Origin: Euperipatoides rowelli
Lineage: Eukaryota > Onychophora > Udeonychophora > Euonychophora > Peripatopsidae
NCBI GenBank assembly: GCA_003024985.2
Contig: PXIH01S0000448.1
Strand: one strand, 5' to 3'
DNA length: 11,073 bases
Shown: piece by piece, positions 1 through 7,886 of the stretch
Layout of the letters: every line of letters begins with the position of its first letter
How positions within the stretch are numbered: position 1 is the stretch's first letter
Notes under the pieces: generated by a model
The model's input: the letters and a program-made list of their open reading frames with translations, nothing else
Told to the model about the DNA's origin: nothing
Database searches by the model: none
Program-made: the position numbers and the translations under genes

Positions 1-640
1 TAACACGCTACTAAACTTATAAAAAACCTATCGAAATTATAAACAATTTCAAATTAATTAATATAAAGCTACTGTATATTATATATTGTAAAACTATCGT
101 TTATTATAAAATTAATAATTATCCCAGAAAAATCAAAGATTTACAATACAAATTTAGATTCACCAACAACAACAACAAAAAAAAACTTAAAGATAAACAA
201 CCTACTTTGAAACACGAACGCTAACTCTACCGAATAAAACCAAACACTTTCAATAATCAACTATTTTCTTACAAATTAAATACAAATAAATACAAAATCT
301 AACAACCAACCAATAAATTAATTAGAAAATAAATATTAATTGCAAATAAACACCCAAAATATAAAATATTTAAAGAATACGTAGCTAAAATATCGGACTG
401 GAAAACAAACGCATGCAGCTTCTAAGAACTCTACATTAATTACTATTAAAAGTAATTCTAACATCTAAACCCAGCATAAGCAAAAAAGGGTTAAATAGTT
501 TTACAAAGAGTAAACTTCTGTCATTTAAATGTTGAGCAGTGTTTCCTAATGTAAAAGGATAAAACTGTTAGCAGTTCAAAACATCTAAGAACTTTCAGTA
601 TCAAAAATCTTTGTGTGCATCAAGGACTTATTTATTGGTA
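1..640. other. gene-free A-rich, G-poor flank
   Basis: No open frame of useful length and no recognisable domain appears on either strand. The plus strand is visibly rich in A, with C well above G in roughly the first 480 bases. It contains a short (CAA)5 run at 164-178 that passes into an A tract. The composition resembles that of 9120-10800, but I found no shared sequence between the two. This is probably intergenic or intronic DNA. Confidence 0.6.
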
Positions 641-661
641 ATAATTTTTTTACCACCATAG

Positions 662-705
662 GTAAGAGGGGGAACTCGATGTAGGTGCTCCCCCCCCCCT
701 CCTAC
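662..705. repeat. imperfect inverted repeat around C/G tracts
   Basis: The 11-base arm GTAAGAGGGGG (662-672) is complementary at 10 of 11 positions to CCCCCTCCTAC (695-705), with a 22-base spacer. A run of ten C (690-699) overlaps the right arm. A T tract and a G-rich word (717-728) follow. The arms are low in complexity, so this may only reflect opposed G and C tracts. No terminal-repeat transposon structure is visible around it. Confidence 0.45.
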
Positions 706-906
706 AATTTTTTTTGTGGGTGGGAGGGATGCAAATAAACTCCTCTGCTACAGTAACGTTATCATTAATTTATTTCATTAATTTTTCCCCTGTAGTACTG
801 AATATGTCATACAATAGAACCAGTGTATCTTTTCCACAGGGAAAAATTGGAGTAGCTTTAAAGTGAAATTTAAAGTTTAAAAATCATAACAGCCCCCCTC
901 CCCCCC

Positions 907-931
907 AAAAATAAATAAATAAATAAATAAA
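907..931. repeat. (ATAA)5 microsatellite
   Basis: Five ATAA units (911-930) are preceded by an A run and directly by C-rich tracts at 893-906. This is an ordinary simple repeat. Confidence 0.9.
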
Positions 932-987
932 AAGCTCAGCAAATCGAACAGAAAAGCAATAAAACATTGTCAACCCAAAAAAAAAAA

Positions 988-1492
988 GATGTATGTAAAT
1001 CATTAAAAAACTGTTCATATGCCATTTTTGCAGATGACACTATTTACATTAGTGGTAAAGATATGAAAAAATACCGTGAACAAAATAAATAATGATCTGA
1101 TAAATATAGAAAATTGGCTAAACCAAACACCTTGTACTAAACCCATTTAAAACAAAGAGCATTATTGTTGGTACAAAACCTAGATTAAAAAAGCTCAATA
1201 TGGACTAATTCAAAATAACGTGCTGGCCAAATGATTAGCCCTACAGAAAAGCTAAAGCTATTAGGTATTATAATAGATCCTAATCTCTCCTGGAATGATG
1301 GAATCTACATTATAAATAAGATAACTAAACAATTTCTGGCTTTTTCAAAGCTTTTATTAAAACTAAGACAACATACTGGCTAAAGATAATCTATGCAGTA
1401 TGCATGCTATACCATTCTTTAATTGAATCAAGACTGGATTACTATTCTCGAGTTTGTGCTCATGTTGTTAACATAGCTCCTGATTTGATACT
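988..1492 (+). pseudogene. Jockey/CR1-like LINE reverse transcriptase, 3' fragment
   Basis: This is the C-terminal half of a non-LTR retrotransposon reverse transcriptase, now non-functional. The catalytic box reads FADDTIYISGK (FADD at 1027-1038), preceded by the in-frame DVCKSLKNC. After a shift near 1071, VNKINNDLINIENWLNQ follows from 1076. After a further shift, KTKSIIVGTKPRLKK follows from 1149. LKLLGIIIDPNLSWND lies in the stretch from 1231. YHSLIESRLDYYS follows after one more shift near 1380. This order (FADD, then I-E-N-W-L, then KTK-I, then LKLLG-x-D-L-W, then LIES-L-Y) is the usual layout of Jockey/CR1-type elements. At least four frame changes and stops at 1206 and 1381 show decay. 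The N-terminal fingers and the endonuclease are absent, and similarity ends near 1492, where the second LINE seems to start. The exact clade is uncertain. Confidence 0.88.
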
Positions 1493-1505
1493 GTTTTGCA
1501 TGCTG

Positions 1506-1516
1506 TGGTTCAGTGG
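1506..1516 (+). promoter_or_regulatory. tRNA A-box-like word at LINE 5' edge
   Basis: TGGTTCAGTGG fits the RNA polymerase III A-box pattern TRGYNNARNNGG. The surrounding GTGGTTCAGTGGT is, from general knowledge, what the D-arm of eukaryotic tRNA-Gly genes looks like. A possible B-box partner at 1548-1558 (GGCTCGTTTGA) is poor. It could be an internal promoter in the LINE leader, a remnant of a tRNA or SINE target, or chance. No tRNA can be folded here. Confidence 0.25.
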
Positions 1517-1587
1517 TTGGTCTGCACGTTAATTTAATTATGTTGTTGGCTCGTTTGAGGTTGTTTGACATTAACTTATCGCCAAAA

Positions 1588-2614
1588 ATGGAAGTTTTGA
1601 TGGATATTAGCGCTGAAACTGAAATAATGGATACGCTTCTTTCGAGACAAAGTAATTTCTTCGAGGGATTTCAGTTCTGAATAAATGCTATTGGGGATAT
1701 AATTGTTGAAGACTCGACTATTATTATTGGACACCGGAATGGCGAAGTTCAAAAGTTGAGTGTCTCTTCGTTAGTTAATTTTGCTATAAAGGAAAATTTG
1801 CTTAATTCTATTATAGAACTGTATCAAATGCCGAATCCAAAATATTTATTTATTAAGTTTAAGGATTCTATTATGTTTAATGAATTTGAAGGTCATTGTT
1901 CTAAGTTAGATGACTTTATATTATTTCTTGTGAGCAGTATCTTTCTGCTAAGGAAGCTGTTATTACTATAGGAAATAAGCCTGTTCGACAGGTTATTAGT
2001 GAAATTCCGAAATTTTTGGAAGACGTTGGAACGATACATAATGTAGAGGCAAATTCTATAGATATTCCTGGTGGTTCAGCAATTCAAATGTCTCAAGTGA
2101 CTTTTATCCTTAGGCTTAATGAACAGTCGCAAAAGTCTGATATCCCCAAGGTATATGTGAGGAATAATGTTGATACATTTGAATGTTCAGGGTAAAGGCC
2201 CTGTTGGTTTTAAATGTTCCACTCAAAGACACTTCGCTAAACATTGCAAGTCGAAATTCTGTGTTGGCTGTAAAGTGATTTATAGTGAGTGCAGACCATA
2301 TTTGTACGAAAACGTATGCGGCTAGGCTTTCATTCAGACAACAGTTTGTTAATTCGCTTATACAGAGAGAGAGAGTGCTCAATCTCAGGTGGCATCATCT
2401 GCTCCTCACACCGTTGATGATCTTCGGGATTCTCAACTGGTTGTTGATTCTATAGATAGTATGTCTCAACAGTCTGGTGAAGGTGTCAATACGGGTGATG
2501 GTTCTGCAGTTCCCCCTATTTCCGGAAAGAAGCCTTTGTTAAGCTCATCATTGGATCCATATGTTTGGTAGCCTGAAGAGACCAATAATTGGTGATGTTG
2601 ATGAATCTTCTTAG
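1588..2614 (+). pseudogene. LINE ORF1 (gag-like, zinc knuckle), broken
   Basis: In living elements ORF1 binds the element RNA and forms the ribonucleoprotein used in retrotransposition. I chose the ATG at 1588 because it opens the frame that continues past the stop at 1678 into VSSLVNFAIKENLL and KYLFIKFKDS (frame 1, to about 1930). Reading moves to frame 3 with NKPVRQVISEIPKFLEDVG, until a stop at 2193. The zinc knuckle region follows (2206-2305), then KTYAARLSFRQQFVNSLIQ in frame 2. Reading then shifts in a GA run near 2371 to a Ser/Gly-rich tail in frame 1, ending at a stop at 2569. One last shift restores KRPIIGDVDESS and a stop at 2612-2614, which I take as the true ORF1 end. The ancestral protein would be about 340 residues. 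The middle part resembles the RNA-binding region of Tx1-type ORF1 proteins, which is an inference from pattern only. Confidence 0.75.
2206..2305 (+). other. ORF1 zinc-knuckle region, damaged
   Basis: Frame 1 reads GFKCSTQRHFAKHC, which has the C-x2-C-x4-H-x4-C spacing of a retroviral-type zinc knuckle except that the first Cys position (2206-2208) is GGT (Gly), one base from TGT. A second Cys pair, CVGC (2260-2271), is followed after a frameshift near 2290 by ADHIC, probably the His and Cys of a second knuckle. Such fingers bind nucleic acid in LINE ORF1 and gag proteins. Confidence 0.65.
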
Positions 2615-2634
2615 TTTACTATTTATTTTTTGTA

Positions 2635-3262
2635 ATGACAATTTCTCTCGTATCCCTCAATATCAAAGGTGGTATTAACTATTTTAAGATTAGGTTGTTG
2701 ATGGGTTATTTGAATGGGCTTGATGCAGACATTGTCGTTTACAAAAGACTCGACTAAAAGCAAATAGTGAAAATAAACAGTTCAGGTCATTTACTCGGTA
2801 CTATGATTTAATCATTGGGTCTTCTGCTCGTGTAACAGGAGAAGTGTTGGTGGCTGTCAGGAAGAATCAGTGTGCAATATCTATACAGCTTAATTATGTT
2901 TCTGAGCGAATGATTTTATGTTCCCTGGTAATTGCAGGGTATTCGTGTGTGTTGGCTAATTTCTACGGGTATAATCAGATGGAGGAAAATTGTAGATTGG
3001 TCTATCAGTTGGTTGATAAAATGAATTTGTTTGTGGTTCCAACTATTATAGTTGGAGGCTTTAACTTTCATAATTTGTGGTCATATGTGTCGTTTGCTTC
3101 CTTTTTAGTTCAGAATATGGTTAATATGATGGTGGTGGTAACTAGGCAGGCAACAGTAAATACTTTTTATAATGATACTTCGCCTCGTTGATAGATTCTG
3201 TGGAAATTTGAACTTTGTCACAATGTCAAGTTTTCGGACCATAAACTGCTAGGCTACATTTT
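2635..3262 (+). other. AP-endonuclease domain relic of ORF2
   Basis: The order of motifs matches the exonuclease/endonuclease/phosphatase fold used by L1-type LINEs. SLNIKGG carries the metal-site Asn (2659-2661). QKTRL (2742-2756) stands where QETRL is expected, so the catalytic Glu is Lys. A hydrophobic core with GEVLVAVRK follows from 2841, then VLANFYGYNQ. VGGFN (3051-3065) stands for VGDFN, with Asp replaced by Gly. SDHKLL (3234-3251) keeps the catalytic Asp-His pair. Reading moves from frame 1 to frame 3 near 2738, and stops lie at 3189 and 3192. Confidence 0.8.
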
Positions 3263-3689
3263 TTGTTTCAAGTAAGATCTCGGTTGAATGTTGACGGTCA
3301 GTTGGTTAATTTCACCGTGAAAAGTGTTNCGTGCCCTATTGCTCCTGATTATATTTATTCTGTCAATGATTACCTATATGTTTATAGAGTTTCATATGAC
3401 CTACTTCGGCAGCCTCAATGTGTTCTTTTTTCAGATTAGATTAGATTTAAACAAAAGCTTGTCAAACATCTCCATAGTCACAATTCTGGTTATATTGCTA
3501 CCCGTAATCATATTAGGATGATTGTTGATGAATTGAATCACATGGAACCTGAGACAGTTCTCCAGTATCAGGAGTTTAACAAATTGAAAAAGGAGTTGAC
3601 CTTACTTAAGGGTAATAGAGACAAACTACTGTCTTATCTTTTTTATTCAACAAATTTTGTGAATTTGTAATTATAATGCAAACAAATTG

Positions 3690-4700
3690 TCGAAGATTGG
3701 TCTTTTTAGAAAAGCCCCACAAGCTGATTTTAACATTATTAAGCCTGGTGATAGGGTGTACTATTTTCAAAAGGTTTATCAATATATGCTTATTGTTGAT
3801 TCTATATCCTCTGCTCCAATGCGAGTGGAATATTCCTTAGTTGTTACTGTTGATGTGTTGGTCCAGGCAATTTAATCATTAAATGGTAGGGCCTCTGTTG
3901 GTCCTGACTATCTGTCAATCACAATTATAAAGAGATTCTCTCATATTTTTTCCCCGATCTTTGTTAAAATATTCAATAATTTGCTGAGTGTTATTTCTTA
4001 TAAAATGTTTTTGTTTGAGTCATATTTTGTCTTTTAAGTCCAAGAGTATATCTCTTGATCAGCCTTCTCCTCCCCTTTTGGAGTCTTTAAGACCAATCAG
4101 TCTTCTGAATCGAGATGCAAAGATTTTTTATGCTAAAATTAAAGATGTTATTGTTAATTTACTTGGAGAGAAGCAGTATGGGGCACTAGGGAGGTCGATC
4201 CATTCTGCACTTTCATTGTTTTTATTATCATTATCTCATAAGAAATTTCCAGCTTTTTTGGTAATTCTTGTGTAACCATTGACCTTATCAACTACTTGAC
4301 GAATAAGATGATTAATTCCAAGTTGGTAGGAAGCAGCTTTCCCCTATTGCTATGAATCGAGGGATCTCTCAGGGCTCCATTCTCTCCTCTCTTGTTCTGC
4401 TTATATGTCAATCAGTTATTGTCTGACATTAGCCCATTGAATTGTGGAATCACTGTTCATCAGATGGGAATCGATCTGAGGGTAATAGCCTATATCAATG
4501 ATGTTTTGGTAGTTGTTAAGGGTTGAGAGAATATTGCCAAAGTACTGGATGTTTTTGATAATTTTGGGTTGAGACTGGTACTCCGTTAAATAGAGAAAGG
4601 TCTGTCAGTTTTAAGCCGTTGGGTAATTTAGTTGTTCCCGGGCTGGGTACAAGTCGGCCAAGGAAATTTTTAGGCATTGACTTTCCATTTGTAGGTAAAT
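3690..4700 (+). other. reverse transcriptase domain relic of ORF2
   Basis: The recognisable pieces are SLNGRASVGPDYLS (frame 3, around 3879-3917), the early fingers motif; LRPISLLNRDAKIFYAKI (frame 1, from 4087), a hallmark of L1-type enzymes; GRSIHSAL near 4189; GISQG (frame 2, 4361-4375) joining after a one-base shift to PFSPLLFCLYVNQLLSDI (frame 3, from 4377), the usual QG-P-SPLLF motif; AYINDVLVVVKG (YIND at 4491-4502) in place of the catalytic AYADD; and KFLGIDF (4664-4684). I could not find the first catalytic Asp motif (D-x-x-K-A-F-D) between 4230 and 4300, where a frame change occurs. Confidence 0.85.
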
Positions 4701-4798
4701 GTGTGCTCGTTGGTTTATCTAATAGGCTGTTGATGGCTACACAACACATCATTGATCAGTTAAAATTCAGTCTATAGTACAGAAAGTGCAGATTTCCA

Positions 4799-5734
4799 AT
4801 GTCTATATTGTCAAAATTTAATTTTTATTTCCAGCATTTTAGTTTTACTAAATCTTCCTTTTGGAGGTTAACCATTTTGATCAATAAATTTATATGGCTG
4901 AAAAGAACTCTGTTGTCTAATGCTACTTCTCAGCTGCCATTAAATATGGGTGGCCTTGGTTTGGTCAACCCAAATAATAAGAATTTGGTGTCATTGTCTA
5001 ACAATTTTGCTCTCTGGCATACCAGCGACAGTGACATTGTCGGTGGGAATGATCTTAATATTTTTAGGGTTTTAATCAAGGGTTCTTCATTGTTTAATGC
5101 ATTTTATCATCATCTTAATTTCATCGATTCATTTAATGTGTCACCCCCTCAAAAGTGTACACAGTCTATATATGGGTTAAATGGCGACAGTAGCGCAGCT
5201 AGGGATTAATCCGGTTTTCTCTCAAATGTCAATCTTGGTTAAAACTCCATTATGGAAACTGTCAAAACAGTTTATGGTGAATTTTATTCTGAGGTTATAC
5301 TTTCAAGTCCATCCCACCAAAGTTTTCTTATAGCTACTCACTGTATAGGCTATATCATATTGTTTCTGACCAATGAATTTTTTTAATCTGACTGAAGATC
5401 TAGAACATATCCTTTTTGATTGTTTTAACCCTTTACGAAATTGGTTTAGGATGATTGTTAGGGTACCTTTGTTGCCTACAAGTCTTATTGAATTTTTGGA
5501 CTTTATAGTCCTCCACAAGATAATGTGGTTTGTCATTTGTCTGTTGTATAACTCAATTTGGACTCTCCGATGTAAATGTTATTTGAAGATTTTGACTGTG
5601 ATCAGATTGAGTTCTTTAAATTGCAATTACATACCCACTATATTCATGATATGAAATTTATGAGTTCTGCTAACTATGTAAAGAAATGGACTATTTTTCA
5701 GGTTATGTACTTGATTGATGAAATTGTATTATAA
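4799..5734 (+). other. ORF2 C-terminal region with E-H-C segment
   Basis: FIWLKRTLLSNATSQLP and NMGGLGLVNPNNKN (GGLGLVNP at 4949-4972) are characteristic of the region after the reverse transcriptase in L1-type LINEs. The segment EDLEHILFDC (5394-5423) matches the E-x-x-H-x4-C half of the C-terminal Cys/His segment of these proteins. I see no clear partner Cys pair upstream, where frame 2 has stops at 5207 and 5240. Reading moves to frame 3 for 5373 to about 5580 and back to frame 2 for the end at 5734. Confidence 0.75.
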
Positions 5735-6100
5735 TAGTTTTTTTCTTAATTTATTGTTGACTAACTATGCTTGCTGATTGAGAGTATGATACATCCTAAA
5801 ATTGTCATAGTGCATTGCCCGGGTAAGTTTATTACTTTATTCACATATTTGTAGCCTGAACTGTTTTGATTGCAATTTTGGTGTAGATGTCTCTACGTGC
5901 ATCTGATTTGTGGGATGTGGGAGATGTTTAATATGGTGTTACGGTTATTAATGTTTTTTTGTTTGTTTACATTGATGGTAATATCTATTGTATTATGTTT
6001 TTTGTGTTTCCACAATGATCTCTGGTTTAGCGTTACGCATAGTGTTTACGGTATATATGTAATATGTGTCTGATACCAATCTCTGAATGTGGGCTTCACC
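5735..6100 (+). other. probable LINE 3' untranslated tail
   Basis: After the ORF2 stop the sequence stays T-rich on the plus strand to about 6070, like the element and unlike the A-rich DNA from about 6140. No coding similarity is visible. An open frame at 5870-6073 is a product of T-richness (Leu, Phe, Val, Cys). Neither a poly(A) tail nor a short tandem repeat marks the end, so the right boundary is uncertain by some tens of bases. Confidence 0.5.
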
Positions 6101-7089
6101 AACCGGGTCGTTATAGCTAGCCTTATAGAGTTCAGTCCCCCTAATTTATGAACCCTATTCTATTGTAAGACTAACTATTGGATTTTCATAAACCAAGTAG
6201 GCCTATGTCTACAACATTATAATTATCATCATGTGTAAAAATAGCCTACCTGCATAAGTAATCTCTACAAATTCTGACAATACTTATTGCAGAGGTAAAT
6301 CCTGTTTTATTTATTATACTTTACAACAGATAAACCTTAGTCATTTCTAACAGTTTTCATCCATTATGTAAATACATAACACAATAAAACTAGACAGGCA
6401 TAATCACCTTTTAATTAACACATCTTAGTATCGATCTACTACTTACAGAGATTTGCAAAAGCCAAAATTAATAAACACTCACAAATAAGTTTCTTTATAA
6501 GTATAGATGACTCTAAGACATGACAACTAAAGATAAAGGATTATATATTACAATCTGCTGGTATTTATTTATTTCTGTTGAGATTAGATTGCAACATGTA
6601 ATAAGTTGAGAAGGGACCCTATTTTATTAATTAACTTTAATAAAATATACGATCAAGTGCTGCCCAAGGAGTTTAAGAGGAGAAATAATTTCTTTATTTT
6701 TCACTAATTTGATTAGATTAAATTAGCTACCACCCATATCACACGTACCCAACATTTAAGGACATCTGACTGAAATTAAACAACTTCCTGTAGAAATGAA
6801 ATATACATTTTGATAAAAATAATTAACTTAGGATCGCACACACAGACAAAAATTGAATTAGCAACATGTTTATTCTTTTAAATTTATATTTTGACAATAA
6901 AATCACCATTCCCAAAATATTACAATTAATAAATTCCCAATATTTTACAGAATATTAAAAATAAGTCATGACTAAAATTATTTAGATGAATTTTAGGTAG
7001 AGCCAATCTATGGAATTTAAAGGGAAAGGAGGGGAGTAAGATTTTGAGTTAAGATTTGGGTTTATTGAATTTTAAATGTAATTTAAAAT
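6101..7089. other. gene-free A+T-rich DNA
   Basis: No supported gene, RNA or transposon motif was found on either strand. It is mostly A-rich with scattered AATAAA words and one TAGGCCTA (6198-6205). A purine-rich stretch lies near 7020-7040. The reading of the Jockey-like fragment does not visibly resume downstream of the second LINE. Confidence 0.55.
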
Positions 7090-7420
7090 AGTCTTTGGAT
7101 TTAAGTATCTGCTACAAAGTTTATATCTGGAACATGCGCTTTTAAAATGAATTTAACAGGTGAAGTATGGTTTAAGATTTTGTTTGAATTTCTGCTGGAT
7201 TATCTGCTTTGATAACATCAGTTTGTCAGGTTGGCTCTGTTTTATATTGTTTTTAATAACATCTGCTTGCTCGGGATACATTAGATTGGAAAATGGTAAA
7301 TTTATCTGGAACATTATGATTAATGGTTAAAATTTCAATTCTGCTTCGTTGTTGGATGAGTGTTCAGGAAATTTGTCACCAGAATGAATTTACTTTGATT
7401 TTTCTTAATTTATACACAAC
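7090..7420. repeat. possible diverged tandem duplication, ~155-180 bp unit
   Basis: The exact 12-mer TATCTGGAACAT occurs at 7124-7135 and 7303-7314. Downstream of each copy a second related stretch occurs: ATGGTTTAAG with the following bases to CTGCT (7167-7196) against ATGGTTAAAA with the following bases to CTGCT (7323-7345). Order and orientation are the same, and the offsets of 179 and 156 bases imply an indel. GGAT words precede both copies. This may be an old tandem duplication, but T-rich composition inflates such matches. Confidence 0.35.
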
Positions 7421-7440
7421 AGTTGCTAGGAGTGTCTCTT

Positions 7441-7614
7441 CCACGCCCACAAAACAGCTGATTTGTTGATATGGTAAGCATAAACTTCCTTTTATGCAAA
7501 TTTATTTACAAAACAGCAGCACTATCAGATGAGAATAACTGTAAACATAACGTAATAAAAACCTTTGAAATATTAAACGTAATATTCTCAGCTCCAGCTT
7601 GTTGCTAAGGTAAC
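7441..7614. promoter_or_regulatory. cluster of transcription-factor-like motifs with X-box
   Basis: Four known motif strings lie within 174 bases: CCACGCCC (7441-7448, KLF-type), CAGCTG (7455-7460, E-box), ATGCAAAT (7494-7501, POU octamer) and GTTGCTAAGGTAAC (7601-7614). The last fits the RFX X-box RYYNYY-N2-RRNRAC exactly. In animals X-boxes mark many ciliary genes. No exon is recognisable next to the cluster, so a promoter or enhancer role is inference only. The short AT-rich motifs may be chance. Confidence 0.3.
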
Positions 7615-7886
7615 CAAACAATTCTTCAAAACGTAATCCAAATGATTAAATAAGTTTCTTTAGATTCTTATGCTTAAAATCTTTATAGATTTTAATTTAA
7701 ATCAACAAATAACTTCAACTTTATTTAACAGCTTTTATCAAAAGGGCTTTAGAGGACAAGGGCAGGGGATAATTTAGACATAGGCTAGATTGGCTGATTG
7801 GCAATACCTTTAGAAGTAAACAAATAAATAAATCGAAAAAATTACATTAATAGCAAAATAAAAATATATACATCAATCAATCCCCA
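7615..7886. other. gene-free A-rich DNA
   Basis: I see no gene here. It contains several AAATAAAT words near 7822 that begin the low-complexity stretch to 7990, one TAGGCTA (7781-7787) and a T-rich tract before AG at 7731. The last resembles a splice acceptor but has no exon after it that I can recognise. Confidence 0.5.

Larger units (their letters stand above)
641..987. other. gene-free stretch with homopolymers
   Basis: I see no gene in this stretch. It contains the C/G-tract inverted repeat, a palindromic TAACGTTA near 754, C runs at 893-906, an ATAA microsatellite and a run of eleven A at 977-987. The A run touches the start of the LINE fragment at 988. No upstream reverse transcriptase motifs were found here, so that fragment really starts near 988. 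Confidence 0.55.
2635..5734 (+). pseudogene. LINE ORF2 (endonuclease-reverse transcriptase), broken
   Basis: ORF2 proteins nick chromosomal DNA and prime reverse transcription of the element RNA at the nick. The ATG at 2635 opens MTISLVSLNIKGG, a typical endonuclease start, and lies 20 bases after the ORF1 stop. In order there follow the endonuclease (to about 3262), a linker in frame 2 with QEFNKLKKELTLLKGNRDK (about 3272-3670), the reverse transcriptase (about 3690-4700), the longest continuous coding-like run (frame 2, 4568-5209, one stop at 4775), and an E-H-C segment (5394-5423). It ends with YVKKWTIFQVMYLIDEIVL and TAA at 5732-5734. The ancestral length of about 1,030 codons is normal for this class. 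I count at least nine frame changes and about as many stops. The base N at 3329 lies in the linker. Several catalytic residues are replaced, so the copy is dead. Confidence 0.85.
1493..6100 (+). mobile_element. near full-length decayed two-ORF LINE (L1/Tx1-like)
   Basis: This is a non-LTR retrotransposon in plus orientation with a short leader, an ORF1 relic (1588-2614), a 20-base gap, an ORF2 relic (2635-5734) and a T-rich 3' tail. An AP-endonuclease at the ORF2 N-terminus, a zinc knuckle in ORF1 and a C-terminal E-H-C segment fit the L1/Tx1 group. This assignment rests on motif recognition, not on a database match. Both boundaries are inferred. The left edge is placed where the Jockey-like reading ends. 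The right edge is where the T-rich, G-bearing composition gives way to A-rich DNA, somewhere in 6070-6140. No poly(A) tail or clear target-site duplication is visible. Many stops and frameshifts make it an old, dead copy. Confidence 0.82.

Noticed and set aside
2116-2382. Minus-strand open frame of 88 codons
   Set aside because: It lies antisense to the ORF1 relic, whose plus-strand reading has recognisable zinc-knuckle and tail motifs. The antisense product resembles nothing known.
3324-3521. Plus-strand open frame of 65 hydrophobic codons
   Set aside because: Out of frame with the ORF2 linker, which reads in frame 2 here and continues into QEFNKLKKELTLLKG. It only looks like a membrane protein because of T-richness.
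4516-4752. Minus-strand open frame of 78 codons
   Set aside because: Antisense shadow of the reverse transcriptase region containing KFLGIDF on the plus strand.
5303-5536. Minus-strand open frame of 77 codons
   Set aside because: Antisense shadow of the ORF2 C-terminal segment with EDLEHILFDC.
5811-5826. TGCATTGCCCGGGTAA, resembling the complement of a tRNA-Gly 3' end
   Set aside because: The resemblance stops after about 15 bases, the orientation is opposite to the A-box-like word at 1506, and no cloverleaf can be formed.
5870-6073. 67-codon frame rich in Leu, Phe, Val and Cys
   Set aside because: No family resemblance. The composition is what T-rich LINE tail sequence gives in any open frame.
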